6,261 nt of DNA from an uncultured Planctomycetaceae bacterium (lineage in GTDB: Bacteria > Planctomycetota > Planctomycetia > Planctomycetales > Planctomycetaceae). Within the stretch, counting starts at the first letter, position 1. Each line of letters begins with the position of its first letter. Positions 1 through 6,261 of the stretch are shown piece after piece. The notes under the pieces are model-generated. The model did not search any database. It saw only the letters and a program-made list of their open reading frames with translations, and was not told the DNA's origin. The stretch is taken from assembly GCA_903921605.1 (NCBI GenBank), contig CAIXQV010000905.1:1-6261 (forward strand), given 5' to 3'. Both the position numbers and the translations under genes were made by a program.

Positions 1-827
1 CCGCCCATAAACACGCCCGTCAGTGGCGGCACGTCACCGTAATCGCGGCCCCAGGCGAGCGCTATATGGTCCGTCGAACACAGTGCGTCGTTTGTCGGAT
101 CCACATCCGTCCAATGGCCACTACCACAATAAACCGACAGCCACGCATGTGACGCATCGGCTCCGACAAGTCGAGGCTGACCTTCGGGGGGAATTGTTCG
201 CAGATAACCGCTCACATACCGCGCGGGAATTCCCAGAGATCTCAACATCGCGATTTGCAGATGCGCGAAATCCTGGCAGACCCCTCGTTTCAAACGGAAC
301 ACTTCCGCGACAGGAGTATTCACCGTAGTCGCCCGACTGTCGTACACAAAATCGTGATGAATCCTGGCCGTCAGCTCGCGAACGGCCTCCATCATCGGCC
401 GTGAAACGGTGAACGACTGCAGAGCATACGCCCGCATTTCCGAATTCCAATTGATCCTCGGCGACGCAAACGCAAACTCAATTGCATCGCGATCATCGTT
501 CTGAACATGCTGTTTGATCGTCGCCGCAATGGACTCCCATGCCGCGGAACAGCTTGCGGGAGCAGTGTCAGGCGGACGAACCGTGACCAATGTTGTCGCG
601 GTCACATCCAGTCGTTGATAACCTTCATTGAAGGAAAACGCATGCACAGGATTGCGAAACGAATCGACTCGTCGAGTCTTCACGGACGGCTCGGGTGAGA
701 TCGTCAGCGAAAAGCTCTCGACAAACTGATGATCCACCGGCCGAAATTCCAGCCAGGCCTGATTGTGACCGATCGATACAGCTTCCTGGCCCGCATAACT
801 TGTTTTATGGGTGACTCGATATTTCAT
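1..827 (-). CDS. Small transglutaminase-like protein (3' end outside window)
   Basis: The frame runs from ATG at 827-825 and is still open at position 1, giving 275 full codons. The protein begins MKYRVTHKTSYAGQEAV, typical of the bacterial transglutaminase-like N-terminal domain, which covers about residues 1-85. The papain-like transglutaminase core occupies roughly 155-260. All three catalytic residues are visible: Cys184 in RGVCQDFAHLQIAMLRSLG, His227 in DASHAWLSVY and Asp243 in WTDVDPTND. The usual C-terminal signature AWGRDYGDVPPLTGVFMGG reaches the edge, so probably only about 15-25 residues are missing. No signal peptide is seen, which argues for a cytoplasmic protein. Members of this family resemble proteases or amidases more than eukaryotic cross-linking enzymes. 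Beside two amidoligase-type genes, hydrolysis or transfer of an amide or isopeptide bond is the natural inference. The gene overlaps its upstream neighbour by ATGA and has a strong ribosome binding site. The family is certain; the substrate is not. Confidence 0.93.
   Translation of the reverse strand, partial: MKYRVTHKTSYAGQEAVSIGHNQAWLEFRPVDHQFVESFSLTISPEPSVKTRRVDSFRNPVHAFSFNEGYQRLDVTATTLVTVRPPDTAPASCSAAWESIAATIKQHVQNDDRDAIEFAFASPRINWNSEMRAYALQSFTVSRPMMEAVRELTARIHHDFVYDSRATTVNTPVAEVFRLKRGVCQDFAHLQIAMLRSLGIPARYVSGYLRTIPPEGQPRLVGADASHAWLSVYCGSGHWTDVDPTNDALCSTDHIALAWGRDYGDVPPLTGVFMG
824..827 (-). other. ATGA stop-start overlap between the alpha-E and transglutaminase genes
   Basis: The TGA of the ATP-grasp/alpha-E gene (826-824) shares two bases with the ATG of the next gene (827-825). 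Four-base overlaps of this type are typical of translationally coupled operon genes whose products are needed together. Confidence 0.9.
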
Positions 828-3358
828 TGCGAACCTCCCGCAATGTCGGTGATCTGTCGAGGTGTCCCGGAGTGCACCAGATACTTTCGTGTTAACGTGT
901 CAGACAGAACCGACATCGTTTCTTCAACCGTTTTGAGCGCACTTTGCACACTGCGCGGCGTCGGTGCCGATAGATCATCAGTCGTCAGCATTCGCACCGC
1001 ATGAGCGGCATCCATAACCAATCGCATTTCTTCCGACCGTAACGGACGAGCTTCATAACCCGGAAGACGATCCACATGCTGCACCAGCCGTTCGATCTGA
1101 TAGGCCAGTGATCGAGGATTCGTTTCATCTGTAATCGCGAGATCCAGCACGGCGTTTCGCTGCAGATTATCCCGGTAGCGAAACCGATAGGTCATCCGTA
1201 CATCCAACACTTCCACCAGCGTCTTCAACGTCCCTGGCGATGCTCCGCCACGTTTAATCTCTGCAGACAGCAACAACCGAGCCGTCGCACCGGCTCGTTC
1301 AATGCATCGGCCCAATTCCAAAAATCGCCACGAGGGCCCTCGATTCATTCCATCAGCAATCAATCCGCTGACAGAAGCAAGGTCGCCAATCAGAGAATTC
1401 GAGACGTTAACCACATCGGCCAGATCACGCCAGTCTTTCGTCTGCGCGGTGCGAAATGTTTCAGCAGAGACGTTGATTCGATGCCACGTGTCCGGACTAA
1501 TCCAGTCACGGACCAGAGAGGCCAGTCGAGTCAAATCGCGAACTGTTCTGGCCAGACCACCGTATTCCGTCGGATCGAACATTGCGATTGGCAATGCTTC
1601 CGCCAACGTCGGAAGCTGCGACTCCATACCATCCACAACAAATCCCGGTTCCAGCTGCCCCTGCTCGCTCAGGGCGCGGGCCAGAAAACGAATCTCGGTC
1701 AGATCCACATTCCCTTCACCGACCAGCCGTTCCGAAAGCGCTCGGATCAAGCGGCCCAGAAAGTCACAGCGATCGATCGAACGCCCCAGCCAGAACAGGT
1801 TGTCTGCGACACGGCTTGGAAACAGAGCACTCGTCCGACGAAGCTCCGCTGGTTGGTCCGTTGGAGCCAGCAGCGACACCGGGTCGACCTTGCGTTCGGC
1901 GATCACCCAAAGATCTTTGCTGCCGTCACCGGCAGAGACCGACAACTGCATCGGCCCCGAATCCGGGGCGATACGAATCAGTCCGCCCGGCATCAGATGC
2001 CACTTCGCTTCATCTTCGACCAGAAACGCACGAACCGCGGCGTGCCCGCAACGAATTCCATTCTGCGTCCACACCGGAACACCAGAACGTGAAATCTTCT
2101 CCTGCGCGACCCAGGCATGCGGAGCCGCCTCAACACGAGCCCGCACTTCCTTTTGTTTTTCAGACGTCAGATCGCTGATGATAAATTCTTCGTTACCGCT
2201 CTTCTGAAAAGCTGGCTTCAGGACCAGATCGTTGAAGCGCGAGGTCACAAGGCTGAAACTGTTTGCATCGCCGCACCACCATGTGGAGATGGACGGCATC
2301 TTCAGGCTTTCACCCAGCCATCGTTCACAGATCTGCGGCAGAAACGCCATAAACACCGGTGCCCCGACGATGCCGCAGCCCGGAGTATTCGCCACGGTCA
2401 CGTTGCCCGATCGGATGGCATTCAATAATCCCGGAATGCCATGCGCGGCGTAGCCGCCAAGTTCCAGCGGATCCAGACCGGATTCCGCACATCGGCCCAG
2501 CACAATGTCGACCGGGACAAGTCCCGACAGAGTCTTCAGGTACACGGTGTCGTTGCGAACCGCCAGGTCTCCACCTTCCACCATTGTGTAACCAAGGTAT
2601 CTGGCGAGATACACATCTTCGAAGTAATACGGATGCGCGGGACCGCTCGACAATAAAACAATTCGGGGGCTCTCTATATTCCGGACCGCTCGACGCCGCA
2701 ACGCGTTCTGCATATGCACGAAGAACGAAGCCAGTCGCTCCACCGGAATCTGCTTGAACGCCGATGGCATCGTTCGCGAACTGACGATCCGATTCTCCAG
2801 TGCGAACCCTGGACCGGCCGGTGCTTCAGAGCGATCCGCCATGACCCACCATTGACCATTCGCTGATCGTGCGAGTTCTGCGGCATAAAGAAACATTGGA
2901 CTGATATCAGGACGGCCCAGCCCGCAAAACGGTCGCAGATATTCCTGATTGGCAAACAGCACTTCGGGCGGTAACAGTCCCTCCTCCAGAAGTCGCTGAG
3001 GTCCGTAGATATCTGCGATGACCATATTGAGCAGCCGGGCTCGCTGACTCAGAGCCGCTTCAATGACCGACCAGTCGGCCGACAACATGAGCATCGGCAG
3101 CAGATCAAGCCGCCACGGCCGCGCGCCTTCGCCGCCTTCGGTGGCCGAATGATAATTGACCCCGTTCTCGCGCAGCATGCGATCGGCCTGTTCGTTGCGC
3201 CGAGCAAATTCCGGCTGCGGAACATTCCGATAAGCATTCAGAAACTTTTGCCATTGAGGTCGAGGCGTGCCGTCCGAGGCAAAGACCTCGTTGAAAACGA
3301 ACGCCGGACATTCAAAAGTAAGTTCTGTCCGTGCGTTCGAAGTCAGTCCAGTTGCCAT
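824..3358 (-). CDS. Circularly permuted ATP-grasp protein fused to C-terminal alpha-E domain (DUF404/DUF407-DUF403)
   Basis: This is a complete 844-residue protein. ATG at 3358 is the only usable upstream start, because an in-frame TGA lies nine codons before it with no ATG, GTG or TTG between. Residues ~20-500 are a type-2 circularly permuted ATP-grasp. Recognisable blocks are IYGPQRLLEEGLLPPEVLF (117-135), ADRSEAPAGPGFALENR (174-190), YYFEDVYLARYLG (244-256), VEGGDLAVRND (260-270), NTPGCGIVGAP (324-334), STWWCGD (358-364), LVLKPAF (378-384), WVAQEKI (416-422) and LMPGGLIRIA (455-464). Residues ~505-825 are an all-helical alpha-E domain: PSRVADNLFWLGRSIDR (514-530), FLELGRCIERAGATARLLL (679-697) and DETNPRSLAYQIERL (744-758). 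No signal peptide or membrane segment is apparent, so it is probably cytoplasmic. ATP-grasp enzymes ligate a carboxylate to an amine through an acyl-phosphate; this family's substrate is unknown and the alpha-E role is unproven. The Shine-Dalgarno at 3358 is poor, so translation may depend on the upstream gene. Confidence 0.95.
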   Translation of the reverse strand: MATGLTSNARTELTFECPAFVFNEVFASDGTPRPQWQKFLNAYRNVPQPEFARRNEQADRMLRENGVNYHSATEGGEGARPWRLDLLPMLMLSADWSVIEAALSQRARLLNMVIADIYGPQRLLEEGLLPPEVLFANQEYLRPFCGLGRPDISPMFLYAAELARSANGQWWVMADRSEAPAGPGFALENRIVSSRTMPSAFKQIPVERLASFFVHMQNALRRRAVRNIESPRIVLLSSGPAHPYYFEDVYLARYLGYTMVEGGDLAVRNDTVYLKTLSGLVPVDIVLGRCAESGLDPLELGGYAAHGIPGLLNAIRSGNVTVANTPGCGIVGAPVFMAFLPQICERWLGESLKMPSISTWWCGDANSFSLVTSRFNDLVLKPAFQKSGNEEFIISDLTSEKQKEVRARVEAAPHAWVAQEKISRSGVPVWTQNGIRCGHAAVRAFLVEDEAKWHLMPGGLIRIAPDSGPMQLSVSAGDGSKDLWVIAERKVDPVSLLAPTDQPAELRRTSALFPSRVADNLFWLGRSIDRCDFLGRLIRALSERLVGEGNVDLTEIRFLARALSEQGQLEPGFVVDGMESQLPTLAEALPIAMFDPTEYGGLARTVRDLTRLASLVRDWISPDTWHRINVSAETFRTAQTKDWRDLADVVNVSNSLIGDLASVSGLIADGMNRGPSWRFLELGRCIERAGATARLLLSAEIKRGGASPGTLKTLVEVLDVRMTYRFRYRDNLQRNAVLDLAITDETNPRSLAYQIERLVQHVDRLPGYEARPLRSEEMRLVMDAAHAVRMLTTDDLSAPTPRSVQSALKTVEETMSVLSDTLTRKYLVHSGTPRQITDIAGGSQ
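833..839 (-). promoter_or_regulatory. Strong Shine-Dalgarno for the small transglutaminase gene
   Basis: On the minus strand the sequence reads GGGAGGT, then five bases (TCGCA), then ATG at 827. It lies inside the last codons of the ATP-grasp/alpha-E gene, within those for Gly841-Gly842. It fixes the start of the downstream gene and supports efficient re-initiation by ribosomes finishing the upstream one. Confidence 0.8.
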
Positions 3359-3450
3359 TCCCGCGTCTTCCGATAGGCGTCATCGAGTTGCGTGGGACTT
3401 CGATGCGCCATCATCAAATGAGTTGTTCCGTCACCATTTCACAACGCATT
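3359..3450 (-). other. 92-base intergenic spacer between the DUF2126 and ATP-grasp/alpha-E genes
   Basis: This is the only non-coding gap in the window. It has no GC-rich hairpin followed by a T run, so no intrinsic terminator is seen, and no convincing -35/-10 pair. The best fold is a weak five-pair stem, GTTGT (3445-3441) with ACAAC (3426-3422), around a 14-base loop. Just before the ATG at 3358 the minus strand reads GGAAGACGCGGGA: the GGGA is too close to the ATG and the GGAAG rather far, so the ribosome binding site is weak. Two very short frames run through the spacer towards this start and are discussed in the findings. Read-through from the upstream gene seems the likeliest source of transcript. 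Confidence 0.6.
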
Positions 3451-6261
3451 TCAAAGGTTCACGCGTCGAAGGTCCAGCGTACACGGAAAATCAGGCGAGA
3501 TGTCCGGGATTTGAGGGATCAAAACTCCCCCGGTATGCCCCATCCTGAAGAATCGACCGGCTCTGCGACTTTCCGCTGCCAGAGCATTGACGGGAATTCC
3601 CTCCGGATTCAGCCCGCCCGGATGCTCAACGTGGTATTGGCAACCCCCGAGAGATCGTTTGTTCAAAACGTCAACCAAATCAATGACCAACGGCGTGTGA
3701 ACAGCGATCATTGGATGCAGACAGCTTGGCGGCTGCCACGCTCGATATCGAACGCCGCCGACGTATTCTCCCTGAGTTCCCGTCGACTGCAGTGGCACTC
3801 TCACCCCGTTCACAGTGATACATTGACCCTGTGAGAACATGCCCGTCACGCGAACCTGCAGGCGTTCAAGAGACGAATCGACAAAGCGAGTCATCCCGCC
3901 GCCGCCGGGTTCTTCGCCCAGAACGTACCATGGTTCAAGAGCCTGACGAATTTCGACATGAACACCGTTGCTGTCAAACGTGCCCATCAGCGGACATCGG
4001 AACTCCAGATGCGTTCCAAACCAGTCGGCCTCAAAATCGAGCCCTGCTGATTTCAGAACGCCAATAACCGATTCGATATCTTTCCACAGATAATACGGCA
4101 ACATAAATCGATCATGAATCGCATTTCGCCAGTGGATCAGTGGTTCGCGATAAGGCTGTTGCCAAAAGCACGCGACCATGGCGCGAACCAGCAGTTGCTG
4201 AGTCAGACTCATGCGCGCATGCGGCGGCATTTCAAACCCGCGTAATTCGACAAGTCCCAGTCGTCCGGCGGCATGGTCGGGGGAATAAAGTTTGTCGATA
4301 CAGATTTCTGCGCGATGAGTATTCCCGGTGAGATCCACCAGCAGATTGCGGAAAACTCGATCCACAAGCCAGTTCGGAATCCAGCCACAGCCCGCTTCCG
4401 GAACCTGTCGGAACGCGATCTCCAGTTCGTACATCGCATCGTCCCGACCTTCGTCGATGCGCGGCGACTGACTGGTTGGTCCGATGAACAACCCCGAAAA
4501 CAAATACGACAGCGAAGGATGATTGTTCCAGAATCCAATCAGGCTCTTCAACAAGTCCGGCCGGCGCAAAAATGGACTATCGCCCGGTGTTGCACCACCC
4601 AGCACCAGATGGTTTCCGCCACCCGTGCCCGTGTGGCGACCGTCGAGCTGAAATTTCTCGGTGCCCAGGCGGCACTGGCGAGCTTCCTCGTAAACGGTTT
4701 CCGTGATCTCTTTCAAGTGCTCCCAGTTGTGAGCCGGGTGAATGTTGACTTCAATCACTCCTGGATCCGGAGTCACCTTCAGCAGTTCAATTCGCGGGTC
4801 ATGCGGCGGAAGATAGCCTTCGATGATGACCGGCGTGTTCAGAGACTCAGCGGTCTCTTCGATCATTGCCACCAGTTCCAGATAATCTTCCAGAGTGCCC
4901 GTTGGCGGCATGAAAACTCGCAACTGCCCGTCACGAGGTTCCACACACAAAGCCGTGCGGACAACGGGACCTGCACCCAGCGGCAGATTCGCGTATTCGT
5001 CGCTGGACTCGGATGGGTCACCAATCACTCCCAGACGCTGCATCACCAGACGCTGCGGCGGTTTTTCCGTGTCACGCTTCTGAGCTGCTAAACGCTCGGC
5101 CGCAGACTTGCGGATTTCTGCATAGCCCGGCAGCGGTGGCCGATCCGCAAATGGATCTCGCATGTAGACCTGAGGCAGCTCGGAACCAGCCAGCGGCAAT
5201 GATTCCAGAGGCAAGCGAAGGCCCATCGGAGAATCACCAGGAATCAAAAACAGTCGGTGCGAGCGAAACGGCCAGAAGCCGCTGGTCCATTTTGCACTCG
5301 CCTGCCACCACGCACGAGTCAACGGCAGGACGAATCCCACGGGCCGACTAATGCCGCGTTCCAACGCTCGGCTGAGTCGACGACGGTCTTCGCTGTTGTC
5401 CGGATCAAATTTTTCCGGGTCAATATCGACGGGCAGTTTCTGTTCAACCTCAAGCATGTGATAGACATCTTCGTACGCCGGACGGATCCAGCGATCTTCC
5501 ACATGCAGGCGGTCTGAAAGTTCAATGATAAATTCTGCCGCCAGCTTCTCATCAGCGACCGGCTTTTTATGGTCGGTCTTGCCGGCGGTCAGGCCAAGGT
5601 CAGCCAGCAACGCCTGATTCTTCCAGATCGGCTGACCGTCTTTTCTCCACAGGCAGGTATAAGCCCAGCGAGGCAGTGATTCGCCCGGATACCATTTTCC
5701 CTGGCCATAATGCAGCAAACCACCAGGGCCAAACTTCGCACGCAGTCGACGAATCAACTCATCAGAGAGTCGCTGTTTGTGAGGCCCGACTGCCGCCGTA
5801 TTCCATTCCGCACCTTCCATGTCGTCGATGGAGACAAAGGTCGGCTCACCGCCCATGGTCAATCGCACATCGGCCGCATCAAGTCGTCGATCGACTTCTT
5901 TGCCCGTCGCGTCAATTCGCTGCCATGCCTCTTCCGTGTATGGCTTCGTGACACGAGGATCTTCATGAATCCGCGTCACCGTCATTTCGAAGCCGAACTC
6001 GACTTCGGATTTTTCCACACCGCCTGAAATTGGCGCTGCCGTCTGAGGCGACGGTGTGGCCGCCAGAGGAATATGGCCTTCACCTGTCAGCAATCCGGAT
6101 GTCGGATCAAGCCCCACCCATCCCGCGCCGGGAAGAAATACTTCCGTCCAGGCATGCAGATCGGTGAAGTCAGCCGTTGGGCCTTCAGGACCTTCCAATG
6201 GTTTGAGATCCGCAGTCAGTTGAATCAAGTATCCCGAAACGAACCGCGCGGCAAGTCCGTA
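3451..6261 (-). CDS. Transglutaminase-like / DUF2126 putative amidoligase fusion protein (5' end outside window)
   Basis: The frame is open from the window edge (first codon TAC at 6261) to TGA at 3453-3451, giving 936 residues. A TTG at 6228 is an internal leucine codon, not the start: the residues before it (YGLAARFVSGY) are typical transglutaminase core. Numbering from 6261, the C-terminal half of that core is visible, with the catalytic His36 (FTDLHAW) and Asp52 (GLDPTSG). The catalytic Cys should lie a few tens of residues upstream, outside the window. From about residue 130 to the end is DUF2126, a glutamine-synthetase-like putative amidoligase. Its conserved blocks include RLTMGGEPTFVSIDD (~133-147), EVNIHPAHNW (~504), RHTGTGGGNHLVLGG (~542), HRAEICIDKLYSPD (~649) and ELRGFEMPPHARM (~672). 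A variable charged linker lies near 375-425. The C-terminus (DFPCTLDLRR) looks intact. Family members are roughly 1,100 residues, so perhaps 150-250 are missing. The family suggests ATP-dependent amide-bond formation combined with amide hydrolysis or transfer, but the substrate is unknown. The family assignment is firm; the reaction is inferred. Confidence 0.93.
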   Translation of the reverse strand, partial: YGLAARFVSGYLIQLTADLKPLEGPEGPTADFTDLHAWTEVFLPGAGWVGLDPTSGLLTGEGHIPLAATPSPQTAAPISGGVEKSEVEFGFEMTVTRIHEDPRVTKPYTEEAWQRIDATGKEVDRRLDAADVRLTMGGEPTFVSIDDMEGAEWNTAAVGPHKQRLSDELIRRLRAKFGPGGLLHYGQGKWYPGESLPRWAYTCLWRKDGQPIWKNQALLADLGLTAGKTDHKKPVADEKLAAEFIIELSDRLHVEDRWIRPAYEDVYHMLEVEQKLPVDIDPEKFDPDNSEDRRRLSRALERGISRPVGFVLPLTRAWWQASAKWTSGFWPFRSHRLFLIPGDSPMGLRLPLESLPLAGSELPQVYMRDPFADRPPLPGYAEIRKSAAERLAAQKRDTEKPPQRLVMQRLGVIGDPSESSDEYANLPLGAGPVVRTALCVEPRDGQLRVFMPPTGTLEDYLELVAMIEETAESLNTPVIIEGYLPPHDPRIELLKVTPDPGVIEVNIHPAHNWEHLKEITETVYEEARQCRLGTEKFQLDGRHTGTGGGNHLVLGGATPGDSPFLRRPDLLKSLIGFWNNHPSLSYLFSGLFIGPTSQSPRIDEGRDDAMYELEIAFRQVPEAGCGWIPNWLVDRVFRNLLVDLTGNTHRAEICIDKLYSPDHAAGRLGLVELRGFEMPPHARMSLTQQLLVRAMVACFWQQPYREPLIHWRNAIHDRFMLPYYLWKDIESVIGVLKSAGLDFEADWFGTHLEFRCPLMGTFDSNGVHVEIRQALEPWYVLGEEPGGGGMTRFVDSSLERLQVRVTGMFSQGQCITVNGVRVPLQSTGTQGEYVGGVRYRAWQPPSCLHPMIAVHTPLVIDLVDVLNKRSLGGCQYHVEHPGGLNPEGIPVNALAAESRRAGRFFRMGHTGGVLIPQIPDISPDFPCTLDLRRVNL

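Noticed and set aside
1481..2178. Two further long plus-strand frames (203 and 198 codons)
   Set aside because: Both are overlapping shadows of the same ATP-grasp coding region in other frames. They have biased Arg/Gln/Pro compositions and no domains.
1302..2207. 301-codon plus-strand open frame
   Set aside because: It lies wholly antisense to the conserved ATP-grasp/alpha-E gene. Its product is rich in Arg, Ser and Pro with no recognisable domain, as expected for a shadow frame in GC-rich coding DNA.
3422..3445. Possible hairpin (GTTGT/ACAAC) in the spacer
   Set aside because: The stem is only five base pairs with a 14-base loop and no T run, too weak to call a terminator or attenuator.
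5031..5056. Direct repeat of the 11-mer ccagacgctgc, copies 15 bases apart
   Set aside because: It lies inside the DUF2126 gene and encodes QRLVMQRLG in a variable linker. A single short repeat in coding sequence is not evidence of a regulatory or recombination site.
4273..5091. 272-codon plus-strand open frame
   Set aside because: It is antisense to highly conserved DUF2126 motifs, has no family resemblance and no clear ribosome binding site, and is treated as a shadow frame.
6226..6228. TTG at 6228 as the start of the large gene
   Set aside because: The codons upstream to the edge encode conserved transglutaminase core residues (YGLAARFVSGY), and starting here would remove the catalytic half of the domain, so the TTG is internal.
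1..6261. Defence island, mobile element, CRISPR or RNA gene
   Set aside because: I looked for repeats, transposase or nuclease motifs and tRNA-like structures on both strands by eye and saw none; the window is accounted for by three conserved enzyme genes.

Overview
The window is a dense, single-strand stretch of bacterial chromosome. Every credible gene reads on the minus strand, so transcription runs from high to low coordinates. Three genes fill almost all of it: the 3' part of a large transglutaminase-DUF2126 gene (6261 down to 3451), a complete gene for a circularly permuted ATP-grasp protein fused to an alpha-E domain (3358 down to 824), and a small transglutaminase-like gene cut by the left edge (827 down to 1). 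The host cannot be named from this sequence. The moderately GC-rich codon use, the fused ATP-grasp/alpha-E protein and the C-terminal ending of the DUF2126 protein (DFPCTLDLRR) suggest a planctomycete, but that is an impression from memory of the families, not a demonstrated placement.

The layout is that of an operon. The first two genes are 92 bases apart, with no convincing terminator or promoter between them. The second and third overlap by four bases (ATGA), and a strong Shine-Dalgarno sequence for the third lies within the last codons of the second. Any operon promoter must lie beyond position 6261, and the operon may continue past position 1.

The set matches a known but biochemically uncharacterised association: a glutamine-synthetase-like putative amidoligase (DUF2126), a circularly permuted ATP-grasp, an alpha-E domain and transglutaminase/protease-fold proteins. 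Published comparative genomics has predicted that such sets make and hydrolyse amide-linked peptides or peptide-like tags. Here two ATP-dependent ligase folds sit beside two papain-like transglutaminase folds, which points to a cytoplasmic make-and-break system for amide (possibly gamma-glutamyl) bonds. The substrate is unknown and the function is inferred. I see no mobile element, CRISPR array, tRNA, rRNA or tandem repeat array, and no gene-free stretch longer than 300 bases.
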